Source of the DNA: CBDFKQ01 sp965248855
Lineage (GTDB): Bacteria > Bacteroidota > Bacteroidia > Cytophagales > 172606-1
Direction: 5' to 3'
DNA: 64,000 bases
Assembly: GCA_965248855.1 (NCBI GenBank)
Contig: CBDFKQ010000013.1
Location: 69,680 to 133,679, forward strand
Position 1 is the first letter of the stretch. Each line of letters begins with the position of its first letter. Shown piece after piece: positions 8,321 to 18,377 of this stretch. The notes under the pieces were generated by a model that did not search any database, was not told the origin of the DNA, and saw only the letters and a program-made list of their open reading frames with translations. A program made the position numbers and the translations under genes.

Positions 8321-10441
8321 TTAAAACAAATTGGAATTCATTACTTCTTCTTCTGTTACAACATAAAAAGCACGATGAACATTTAAAATTTCTTCACCTT
8401 CTTTGGGTATAACTTTAACATAATTTCCAAACTCCTGCATTTCATAAGCATTAATATTATCATTTAAATTATATAATAATATATTAATTGCCTGTTTCTT
8501 CATTTTCTCATTCGTTAATAGGAAGAGTGATTCTATCCTTTTATCAAAACTTCTTACCATCACATCAGCACTGCCACCATATATTTTGGGATCGCCGGAG
8601 TTATGAAAATAATAAATTCGGGCATGTTCTAAAAGATCTCCAACTATTGATCGAATAGCAATATTTTCACTTAACCCCAACCTATGAGGACGTATACAAC
8701 AAATGCCACGAACGATTAATTTGATTGTTACCCCATCCTGTGAGGCTTGATATAAGGCATCAATTACTTCTTTGTCTTCTAAAGAATTTATTTTTATTAC
8801 TATTCCACTTGTTAAGCCACTTTTAGCATTTATGGCTTCTTGCTGTATGAGTTTAATTAATTGAATACGCATGTCACGCGGTGCTGTAAGTAAATTGCAA
8901 TATTCATTCGGCATTGAATGGCCGGTTATAACATTAAAAAAATCTGCAACATCATGGGCATACACTTCATTGGTTGTTAACAAGCCCATATCCGTGTATA
9001 ATTTTGAAGTATCTTCGTTATAATTACCACTGGAAAGATGAACATAACGAGTTACCCTGTCTAAATCTTTACGAACTATCAATAAAAGTTTTGTATGTGT
9101 TTTATATCTGCTGATTCCATAAATAACAAAACACCCTGCTTTTAATAAACGCTCTGCTTCACGTATATTTCTTTCTTCATCAAAACGTGCCTTTACTTCA
9201 AATAATACAGAAACGTGTTTTCCATTTTCAGCAGCTCTTAATAAAGAATTGGTTATTCTGGAATCTTTTGCAATCCTGTATAAAGTCATTTTAATGGCTA
9301 ATACATTAGGGTCTTCTGCTGCTTGTTCTAATAATTGTAAAACCGGTTCAAAATTATTATAAGGATGGTGTAGTAAAATATCTTCCTTCTTTAAGATATC
9401 AAGAATATTTTTATCTTTAATACTATGGGTATTAAATAAAGGTGCTACAGGAGATGGTGGATATGGAATTTTAGTTTTAAATTCAGTATGATTAACAATT
9501 TGCCATAAGCCGGTAAAATCAATTAAAGTATCATTAATAAAAACATTATCATCTTCAATTTCCCACCTTGCTTTAAGTGTTTTCATTAAATAATAGGAAT
9601 AATTGGTTTCGATTTCCATCCTTAAAACACGTCCGGTTCGTCTTGTTTTAAGTTTTTCTTTTATTTCATCAATAAAATCTGCATCCAATTCATCCGGTTC
9701 TTCTAAATCAAAATCCCCGTTTCTGGTAATACGAAAAAGTGAAGTAGAAATTATAGTAACATTCCTGTAAAGTTTATTTATTTCGGCACGAATTATATCT
9801 TCAATGGGTAAAAAGAACATATTTTCATCGCGATGAATTTCAAAAAAACGTGGAAGGTTAGTTGGAATTTGAACAAATGATAACCGCTGAGTTTCTTTAT
9901 CATTTGGATTTGCAGTAACAACTCCAAAAATAAGCACCTTATTCATTAAAATAGGGAAAGTATGGTAACTATCAAATACCATAGGAGTAAGCATTGGAAA
10001 AATAGTACGCATAAAATAAGCTTCCGCATCTGATCTTTCATCAATTTCAAGTTGGTCCCATCTTAAAATTTGAAATCCGTTTTTTTCAAAAATAGGTTGC
10101 AAAACATTTTTATATTCGTGTTGCTCATCTTTATAAAACAGTTGAGCGGTTTGAAATAAAAGTTTTTTAAATGGGATTTCACGCAATCCTGAATAATCAA
10201 TTCTTTCTTTATTATAATCTAAGTAATTATATAAACTACCTACTCGAATCATAAAAAATTCATCGAGGTTGGAAGAAGTAATGGCTAAAAATTTTAATCT
10301 TTCAAAAACTGTCCTTTCGGTATTCCTTACTTGATCTAAAACTCTTTGATTGAACTCCAGCCAACTTAAATCGCGACTTATATAATTACTTTTTTCGATT
10401 ACGTTAATAATCTTTTCCTTAGTTTTAACAAGCATTGTCAT
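8321..10441 (-). CDS. ppk1: Polyphosphate kinase 1
   Basis: PPK1 makes polyphosphate from ATP and the reaction is reversible. The catalytic phospho-His is in SRYKTHTKLLLI. The second active-site His is in RIYYFHNSGDPKIYGG. The N-terminal domain begins with the typical SNYISRDLSWLEFNQRVL. The open frame extends to a GTG at 10546 that overlaps the gyrB TAG stop. That extra 35-residue leader contains a perfect 14-bp hairpin and does not look like PPK, so I prefer the ATG at 10441, giving 706 residues. ATG 10435 is also possible. It lies directly downstream of gyrB on the same strand. Confidence 0.95.
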   Translation of the reverse strand: MTMLVKTKEKIINVIEKSNYISRDLSWLEFNQRVLDQVRNTERTVFERLKFLAITSSNLDEFFMIRVGSLYNYLDYNKERIDYSGLREIPFKKLLFQTAQLFYKDEQHEYKNVLQPIFEKNGFQILRWDQLEIDERSDAEAYFMRTIFPMLTPMVFDSYHTFPILMNKVLIFGVVTANPNDKETQRLSFVQIPTNLPRFFEIHRDENMFFLPIEDIIRAEINKLYRNVTIISTSLFRITRNGDFDLEEPDELDADFIDEIKEKLKTRRTGRVLRMEIETNYSYYLMKTLKARWEIEDDNVFINDTLIDFTGLWQIVNHTEFKTKIPYPPSPVAPLFNTHSIKDKNILDILKKEDILLHHPYNNFEPVLQLLEQAAEDPNVLAIKMTLYRIAKDSRITNSLLRAAENGKHVSVLFEVKARFDEERNIREAERLLKAGCFVIYGISRYKTHTKLLLIVRKDLDRVTRYVHLSSGNYNEDTSKLYTDMGLLTTNEVYAHDVADFFNVITGHSMPNEYCNLLTAPRDMRIQLIKLIQQEAINAKSGLTSGIVIKINSLEDKEVIDALYQASQDGVTIKLIVRGICCIRPHRLGLSENIAIRSIVGDLLEHARIYYFHNSGDPKIYGGSADVMVRSFDKRIESLFLLTNEKMKKQAINILLYNLNDNINAYEMQEFGNYVKVIPKEGEEILNVHRAFYVVTEEEVMNSNLF

Positions 10442-10486
10442 CTTGCGGAGTTTGTTAAATGGCTTTAAAATTAAGTTTTTTACAAA

Positions 10487-10520
10487 TGCAAAAGGGTTCA
10501 ACTTTGTGAACCCTTTTGCA
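10487..10520 (-). terminator. Perfect 14-bp hairpin between gyrB and ppk1
   Basis: TGCAAAAGGGTTCA (10487-10500) pairs with TGAACCCTTTTGCA (10507-10520) around a six-base loop. On the minus strand it follows gyrB by 26 bases. The downstream tail, TTTGTAAAAAAC, is only weakly T-rich, so it may be an attenuator or an RNA-stabilising end rather than a full terminator. Confidence 0.6.
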
Positions 10521-10545
10521 TTATTATGTTTATCTCTTTCCGGCA

Positions 10546-12504
10546 CTATACGTCAATTTTAGCATATTTAGCATTTTTTTCAATAAATTCTCTACGTGGG
10601 GCAACATCATCTCCCATTAACATAGAAAATAGGTGATCCGATTCAGCCGCTGATTCAATTGAAACTTGCTTTAAGCTTCTTTTATCGGGGTTCATTGTTG
10701 TTTCCCAAAGTTGTTCGGGGTTCATTTCACCCAAACCTTTATACCTTTGTACATGAACTGAATCTTCTTTACCTTCACCTGCAATCTCTCTTACAAAAAT
10801 CTCTCTCTGTTCTTCGTTCCAACAATATCGTTCTTCTTTTCCTTTTTTCACCAAATATAATGGAGGCAAAGCAATATACAAATATCCTTGTTCAATTAAT
10901 TCTTTCATGTATCGATAAAAGAATGTTAATAAAAGAGTACGTATATGACTGCCATCCACATCAGCATCTGTCATAATTATTAATTTATGATAACGGAGCT
11001 TTTCCAGGTTTAGTGCCTTGGAATCTTCAACGGTTCCAAATCTAACACCAAGCGCAGTTATTATATTTCGAATTTCTTCATTATCATATATTCTGTGTAA
11101 TTGAGCTTTTTCAACATTTAATATTTTACCTCTTAAGGGCAAAATAGCTTGAAATGCACGGTTCCTTCCTTGCTTTGCTGAGCCACCGGCAGAATCACCT
11201 TCAACTAAATACAATTCACAATTTTCAGGATCATTGTCAGAACAGTCAGCCAATTTACCTGGCAAACCCGAGCCCGACATTACGCTCTTGCGTTGAACCA
11301 TTTCACGAGCTTTCCTTGCAGCTTCGCGTGCCTGTGCAGCCAAGACAACTTTTTGAACAATTTGTTTTGCTTCTTTGGGATGTTCTTCAAGGTATCTTTC
11401 TAATGCCTCACTTACAGCTTGACTTACAGAAGCAGCAACATCCGAATTTCCTAATTTTGTTTTTGTTTGCCCTTCAAATTGTGGTTCTGCTACTTTAACT
11501 GAAATTACAGCGGTTAATCCCTCACGAAAATCTTCACCATTAATTTCAATTTTTGTTTTATCTATTAGATTGTTTTTATCGGCATAACCCTTTAAAGTAC
11601 GGGTAAGCGCCATTCTAAAACCGGCTACGTGAGTACCTCCTTCAATAGTATTAATATTGTTAACATACGATACCACATTTTCGGTATATGTAGTATTATA
11701 ACTCATTGCTACTTCTACCGGAGAACCACCCTTATCGCTTTCAATATAAATTGGATTTGGAATTATTTTTTCACGGCTTGAATCAAGATAGGCAACGAAT
11801 TCACTTAAACCACCTATAGAAAAGAATTCATCATAGAGGGGTTTTCCTTCTTCGTCATTTTCTCTTTCGTCGGTAAGTGTTAATCTGATTCCCTTATTTA
11901 AAAAAGATAATTCCCTTAACCGAGTTGCCACGGTTTCGTGTTTGTATTCTGTTGTAGTAAAAATTGTTTCATCAGGCTTAAACCTAACTTCTGTTCCCGA
12001 CCTTTCGGTTTCACCAACTTTTTTTACCGGGTATAGAGGATGACCTATTTTATATTCCTGTTGGTAAATTGATCCATTACGATAAACATTTACTTTTAGG
12101 TCCGATGAAAGTGCATTAACACATGAAACACCAACGCCATGTAAACCACCTGATACTTTATAAGTATCTTTATCAAATTTACCTCCTGCATGCAAAACAG
12201 TCATAACAACTTCAAGAGCTGATCTTTTTTCCTTTTGATGCATATCAACAGGAATTCCTCTACCATTATCTGAAACTGTAACCGAATTATCCTTATTAAT
12301 AGTTACTTCAATTCTATCACAATAACCGGCTAATGCCTCATCGATGGAATTATCTACAACTTCCCATATTAAATGATGTAAACCCTTTACTCCTATATCG
12401 CCAATATACATGGCCGGGCGTTTGCGGACAGCTTCTAAGCCTTCTAAAACTTGAATATTATCTGCTGAATACGTACTTGTGTCTTTTTCTATGACGTCGT
12501 TCAT
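10546..12504 (-). CDS. gyrB: DNA gyrase subunit B
   Basis: A 652-residue ATPase subunit of gyrase, which introduces negative supercoils with GyrA. The GHKL ATPase domain shows EVVDNSIDEALAG, DNGRGIPVD and GGLHGVGVSCVNAL. The transducer domain follows. The TOPRIM domain has EGDSAGGSAKQGRNR and DADVDGSHIRTLLL, and the C-terminus ends IEKNAKYAKIDV. The length matches GyrB proteins lacking the insert found in enterobacteria. ParE is the alternative, but the RYKGLGEMNPEQLWETTMNP end and overall length favour GyrB. ppk1 follows on the same strand after a hairpin. Confidence 0.96.
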   Translation of the reverse strand: MNDVIEKDTSTYSADNIQVLEGLEAVRKRPAMYIGDIGVKGLHHLIWEVVDNSIDEALAGYCDRIEVTINKDNSVTVSDNGRGIPVDMHQKEKRSALEVVMTVLHAGGKFDKDTYKVSGGLHGVGVSCVNALSSDLKVNVYRNGSIYQQEYKIGHPLYPVKKVGETERSGTEVRFKPDETIFTTTEYKHETVATRLRELSFLNKGIRLTLTDERENDEEGKPLYDEFFSIGGLSEFVAYLDSSREKIIPNPIYIESDKGGSPVEVAMSYNTTYTENVVSYVNNINTIEGGTHVAGFRMALTRTLKGYADKNNLIDKTKIEINGEDFREGLTAVISVKVAEPQFEGQTKTKLGNSDVAASVSQAVSEALERYLEEHPKEAKQIVQKVVLAAQAREAARKAREMVQRKSVMSGSGLPGKLADCSDNDPENCELYLVEGDSAGGSAKQGRNRAFQAILPLRGKILNVEKAQLHRIYDNEEIRNIITALGVRFGTVEDSKALNLEKLRYHKLIIMTDADVDGSHIRTLLLTFFYRYMKELIEQGYLYIALPPLYLVKKGKEERYCWNEEQREIFVREIAGEGKEDSVHVQRYKGLGEMNPEQLWETTMNPDKRSLKQVSIESAAESDHLFSMLMGDDVAPRREFIEKNAKYAKIDV

Positions 12505-12710
12505 AAAAAATTTTAAATGAAACTTATGTAGGAAAACATACTATAGAGTAGCTGTTATTCCTTAAAATATGAAAAGATGTGTATAAAAAATTATATGTAA
12601 AGGTACGAAAACTCTTCACATAAAAATAACATTAAGGGGATTTAAATTATATAAACTTATGGAGTTAAAAGCAATTGATTCGAAATAATGAAATTGAATT
12701 AAAAATATAA

Positions 12711-15700
12711 TCAGGCAATACCTTTATTTATTAAATTAGGTATATTAATTGTAAAAGTACTGCCTTCGCCATAAATAGATTGAACTTCAATTTTTCCATT
12801 TAATGCTTCTATAACATCTTTAACAATGTATAGACCCAAACCCGAACCAACATTAGTTTCCGTAGCTCTGTAAAACATTTCAAATATTCGAACTATACTT
12901 TCACTTTTTATACCTTGTCCATTATCTATAAATTTTATAATTGCCTCTTGGTCAGTAATTATAACTACTATATTTAAAAAAGCTCTTTCTCTCATTGGCA
13001 CACTGTACCTGAATGCATTAGAAATAATATTATTAAAAATTAATTTTATTCTAAACAAATCCGAATAAAACTCGCCTTCACTAATTAATATTTCAGTATT
13101 CACATTATGACCGGACTGTAAATATTTTAAATCATCAAATGAGTCGTTTATTATATCATTAAATTCTATTTTTTCGGCAAAATATTCAACTCTTGAATTG
13201 CGTGAAAAATTAATTATGCTTTTGATAAAACCGTCAAGTTTATTGATACTTTTCTCCATTAAATCATAATAGCTGTCTTTCAAAGTTTCATCAACTTCTA
13301 TCTTGGCAATATTAATTAAGCCCAATACTGAGGCGAGGGGAGCGCGAAGGTCATGAGATGCGCGATAAACGAATTTATCTAACTCTGCATTAATTTTAAT
13401 AAGTTCTGTATTCTGGTTTTGAAGCAGTACTTCGGCTTTCTTTCTTTCGGATATATCACGAACAAATGACTGTAGTACATTATTTTCGAGCATTTTAGCA
13501 CTTATTTCACCGGTAAAAACTGTTCTATCCTTTCTTAAAAATTCTCTTTCACTAATTACCGTATCTCCTCGATATAATTCTTCAAATTTAATAGGTGTAT
13601 TAATCAACTCCTCTTTTGTTAATAGATCCTTAACATTTAATTTTAATAGCTCTTCCTTGGAATACCCCATCATATGGCAGGCGGTTGTATTTGCAGAAGT
13701 ATAATATCCATCTCTATCACATAGAAAAATACCATCTGAAGCGCTTTCCATTAATGTTCTGTATTTCTTTTCACTTTCCAACAACTCTTCTTCAGCTTTT
13801 TTTCTTTCCGAAATACTCCTATTATTTACTACAATTGAATTTACTGCCTGTTCACTTAATAAATTGGTTTTTACAGAATCAATCCAAACCCAATTACCTG
13901 AAATATCTTTTAGTCTGATTTCTACCCTTGAAGATTCATTTGGATTTATAACAACCTCTTGTAGGGAAGCCTTAGCTATACTTAAATCATCAGGATGAAC
14001 AAAATCTAAGAAATTACTGTTAACTAATTCCATTTTTTGATAGCCCAGAATATTTTCAACTACAGGGCTTTCGTAAATGATATGCCCTTCCTGATCAATT
14101 AATTGAACATAGTCGGATGAATTTTGAATAAGTGCTTTAAATAATTCCTCACTTTCTTTAAGGGCGATTTCCGGAAATTTTCTATCAGAAATATCAACAT
14201 TGATTCCAATTAGTTTTATTATTTTGCCTTCATCATCCCTAACTGCTATACCTTTTCCCATGGTCCATATTAAAGATCCATCGGTTTTATACATTCTTAT
14301 TTCAATAGAATATTCAATACCATCGTTTACTGCATCATATACTGCTTTATTAAAAATTTCTCTGTCGTCAGGGTGAATCATGTTAAAATAATTTTCAAAA
14401 TCCGGGGTTCCAACCTCAGGATTTATTCCCATTATATTAAATATTTCATCTGACCAATAAATTTTATAAGTAGTTAAATCATATTCCCATCTTCCTAACT
14501 TTGCTATTTTTTGAGCCTCTGCCAGTTCAAATTCTTTTGATTTTAAAATTTCATTTAATTGTAAACTTTTGTCGAGAGATTCCCTCACTTGTTCTTCGCT
14601 TACCACCAATTCTTCATTTAATGATTGAGATTCTCTTAATAAATCAATTATAGTTAGCTCGGTTAGTTTTCTTTCTGTAATGTCAAGTACTGTACCTATC
14701 ATTAATTCAGGATAACCGTTTTTGTCATAAATGATTTCTGCCTGTTCATTTACATATCGAACTTCTCCTGATGGTCTTAAAATTCTGTGATCAATATTAT
14801 ATTTAGATTTGTTTTGAACTGCTTCGTTAATTGCTATTGAAACATTTTCACGGTCATCTTCGTGTATAAAACTAAAAAAATCTTCAATATTGGCGGGTTC
14901 CGGATTATATGGTAAACCAAAAATATTGAAATTCTCTTCAGATCCCGTTATTTGCCCTGTTTTAATATTATATTGCCAACTCCCCAGTTGTGCAATCCGT
15001 TGAGATTCTTTTAAACTTTTTTCACTTTTTAATAATAATTCTTCAATTGATTTTTTTTCTGTTATATCTTGTACAGTGCCATATAACAGTTCTATTTCGC
15101 CATTATTATTTAATTGAATATTAACATTTGTATTAAAAATTTTATTTAATGAATTTTTTATTCGAAAATTCCAGGAATTACCTTTTTTGTTTAAAAGAAT
15201 ATCAGTAATAGCATTTTTTGTTAAATCAACATCTTCGGGATGAATTAATTGAATAAAATCCTCAAAGCTTTCATTTTGTATTTTAGGATTTATTTCATAT
15301 AAATGATATAAGTTTTCTGATCTGGTTATTAAATTATTTTTAATGTCCCAACTCCAACTACCCATTAGAGAAATTTTTTCTGCATTTAAAAGCAATTTTT
15401 GTTGTTCTAATAATTTAGTTTCAATTAGTATTTTTTCTGATATATCTTGGTTTGTTCCAATCACTTTTACAGGAACACCGTTTTTGTTAAAAAAAAACTT
15501 CTTCATGGGCTTCAATAAATCTGATTTCACCATCAGGTTTAATTATCCTGAAAATAAAACTTTGTGGAATTTTAGTTTTTAAGCCATTTTCAGATTTGGT
15601 TTTTATTAAGTCTAAATCTCCGGGGTGTACAATTTTTATAAAATTTTCAATTTTAGGTTGGGTAGTATTTTGATCAAGACCATATATTTTGAATAAATGA

Positions 15701-16419
15701 TCGGACCATATATTTTCATTGGTTTTTAAATTCCACTCCCAGCTTCCAATATTTGTAACTCTTTGTGATTCATTTAAAAAGTTTTCAATTTTAAAAAGAT
15801 AATCTTCTATTCTTTTTTTTGAAGAAAAGACGATCATCATACATGTTTTACTATCTCCCACCGGTTGAAAAAAGTATTGGCGTGATTGTCCTCTAAAGTC
15901 TAATTCGCGAACAATTTTTTTGTTTTTAGTGATGCAATCCTGTATTAGCTCGTGTTTTATATCTGCTATTTCTTTTTCCTGTAAATCCCACAAGGTTAAT
16001 GCAGTTAAATTATTTATTTTAATACTGTTAGCCGCGATAGGATTAAAAGATAAATATTTACCATTATAATCAATAATTATAATGGCATCGGTATTTTTTT
16101 CAAATAAGGTTTGGTATTTAATTTTGAGAATGTTTCTTTCATGTAATGATGTTTGGAAAGTATTAAGAATATCTTCATAATTTTCTTCAACTTCATTTTT
16201 TTGATTTTCCATATCGGCAATAAAATTGGCAAGAAAATCTTTTATGTTTGAAATTTCATTTATAGAGTTAATATTACTTATACCTTTTTTAGTATCGAGC
16301 GAATTTGTAAAAACTTTTAAACTTTCAAACCGGGTTTGATAAAAAGTTTTTAAACGAGAGATTTTAGATTTAAAATGCTGAACTGAATCTGAATTATCAG
16401 ATATTAATTGATCTGCCAA
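12711..16419 (-). CDS. Multi-PAS sensor histidine kinase (one frameshift)
   Basis: Two overlapping frames form one gene. The first 310 residues (16419 to 15487) end in AHEEVFF. The second frame carries on the same PAC motif with NKNGVPVKVIGTNQDIS. The break is a run of nine A at 15489-15497; eight would restore one 1235-residue protein. Order: an N-terminal helical region, a PAS near 110, five PAS_3-like domains (one spanning the break) and another PAS, seven in all. Then come HisKA (phospho-His in YRASHDLRAPLASV) and HATPase_c (DNGQGI, GSGLGLYIVKDV). There are no membrane segments, receiver or HTH, so it is a cytoplasmic sensor with no partner regulator nearby. The small duplicate reading frame start inside the PAS is not a real start. 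Confidence 0.88.
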
Positions 16420-16515
16420 AAGAATATAAAGTTTTGCATGAATACAAAAAATTAAATAAGAGTAAGCACTCAGTTTTAGAGTACTTGATCAAAAATTATA
16501 AAAAAAAAATTATAA

Positions 16516-18016
16516 TTAATAATTTTTTCTATTATTTCTCCAATTACTATCTAAACTTTTGTCATTTAATATTGATTGTGAAGTTAATGATGCTTTTTTT
16601 TCTAACAACATACCTGATAGTAAAGCAGCTATTTCTTCTTCATTCTGATTATTAACTTTATTTAATGAATTAGGTTCAAAATATTTATTTACAAAGTTTG
16701 TATCAAAGCTACCGTCTAAAAAACTTTGATGATTTAATACAAAGTCGCAAAACTGCAATGTTGTTTCTATCCCTGAAATTTCGTATTCTTTAATTGCTCT
16801 TTTCATTCTTTCAATTGCTTCCTCTCGGTCTTTACCAAAAGCAATAAGTTTGGCAATCATTGGGTCGTAATAAATTTGAATGTCCATCCCTTCTTCAAAC
16901 CCATCATCGACTCTTATTCCCGGCCCTTGAGGGCGCACATATCTATTTAGCTTCCCAATGTCGGGTAAGAAATTATTTTTTGGATCTTCGGCATAAACCC
17001 TTATTTCAATAGCGTGTCCATTAATTTTCAAATCATCCTGAGTAAAAGAAAGTTTTTCGCCACAGGCAATTTTAATTTGTTCTTTAACCAAATCAATACC
17101 TGTAATTAATTCAGTTACCGGATGTTCAACCTGTAATCGGGTATTCATTTCTAAAAAATAAAAATTTAAATCTTTATCTACAACAAATTCCACAGTACCT
17201 GCACTAAAATAATTACAAGATTTAGCAGCCAGAACTGCGGCTTCACCCATTTTTTTTCGAATTTCAGGTGTCAGTGCAGGCGATGGTGCCTCTTCGATAA
17301 CTTTTTGATGACGGCGTTGAATAGAACATTCCCGTTCAAAAAGATAAACCATATTTTCATGTTGATCACCCAAAACCTGAATTTCAATATGTTTGGGAGA
17401 AAGGATATATTTTTCAATAAATACTGATCCATTTCCAAAAGCAGCAGTAGCTTCTGAAATTGCTCTTTGCATTTGTTCTTCCAATTCTGCTTCCTTTTCA
17501 ACCAGTCGCATACCTTTCCCTCCCCCACCTGCACTCGCCTTTATCAATACCGGATATCCAATTTGCAATGCTTGTTTTTTTGCTATTTCTACATTACTGA
17601 CAGCCTCCGGTATACCGGGAACCATTGGAATATTATATTTAAGAACAGCATTTTTTGCTGCCAATTTATTACCCATTATTTCAATTGACTCTGCACAAGG
17701 GCCAATAAAAATCAAACCCGAATCAATGACCAATTTGGCAAAAGAAGCATTTTCAGATAAAAATCCATATCCGGGATGTATAGCATCAGAACCACTACTT
17801 TTAGCAATATCAATAATTTTATCTTGAACTAAATATGATTGTGATGAAGGTGCCGGGCCTACACAGTAAGCTTCATCAGCAGCTCTTACATGCAATGCTT
17901 TTCTATCAGCTTCACTGTAAATCGCCACAGTTTTTATACCCATCTCTTTAGCGGAGCGAATAATACGCAAAGCGATTTCACCTCTGTTGGCAATTAATAT
18001 TTTTTTCGATCTTCAT
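16516..18016 (-). CDS. accC: Biotin carboxylase subunit of an acyl-CoA carboxylase (start frameshifted)
   Basis: An ATP-grasp enzyme that carboxylates biotin on a carrier protein. The glycine-rich ATP loop is KASAGGGGKGMRL. The catalytic FLEMNTRLQVEHPV and the RRHQKVIEEAPSP block are intact. The uninterrupted frame begins only at MRIIRSAKEMG, without the universal KILIANRGEIAL start. That sequence is present just upstream, but its ATG (18016) is out of frame because of seven T at 18000-18006. Six would give MKIEKILIANRGE and a 499-residue protein. The C-terminal 60 residues extend beyond AccC, as in Bacteroidota acyl-CoA (propionyl-type) carboxylases. No BCCP or carboxyltransferase gene is nearby. 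Confidence 0.9.
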
Positions 18017-18377
18017 AAAGTCAAACTATTTTTTTAATTCGTAAAAAACTTTTCGCTTTTATTTGAAAGGTTTTGTTGTAAATTAAATATTAAATTATTT
18101 TTTTCAATTAAATACAAGTGTTTATATTTTATTCATTCATCTGATAATTATTTTCTTACAATTTAATTTATCTATTGCGAATGATTTATAATTTAAATGA
18201 AAGCATTTATATTATATAAGAATTTTAGTTTTCAAAAAATAAATTAATATCCAGTTTTAATGTTTTACATTTACTAAACTGCTTGTTATCAAACACTATC
18301 TATTCCACCTCAGTCTATTTTCATAAAAAATTAGACATTTTCCAATTTTTAAAAACTTTTTTGAATTTGAAATTAAT
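18017..18377. other. Divergent promoter region, no gene seen
   Basis: 361 AT-rich bases between the divergent biotin carboxylase and repeat-bearing kinase genes. A weak stem (AAAACTTTTC near 18047 with GAAAGGTTTT) is visible close to the carboxylase start. No clear TTTG/TAnnTTTG pair is found in either direction, and no reading frame is convincing. Confidence 0.45.

Noticed and set aside
16434..16655. 73-residue plus-strand frame near the biotin carboxylase end
   Set aside because: Mostly antisense to the carboxylase C-terminus, low-complexity Asn/Lys/Tyr composition from AT-rich DNA.
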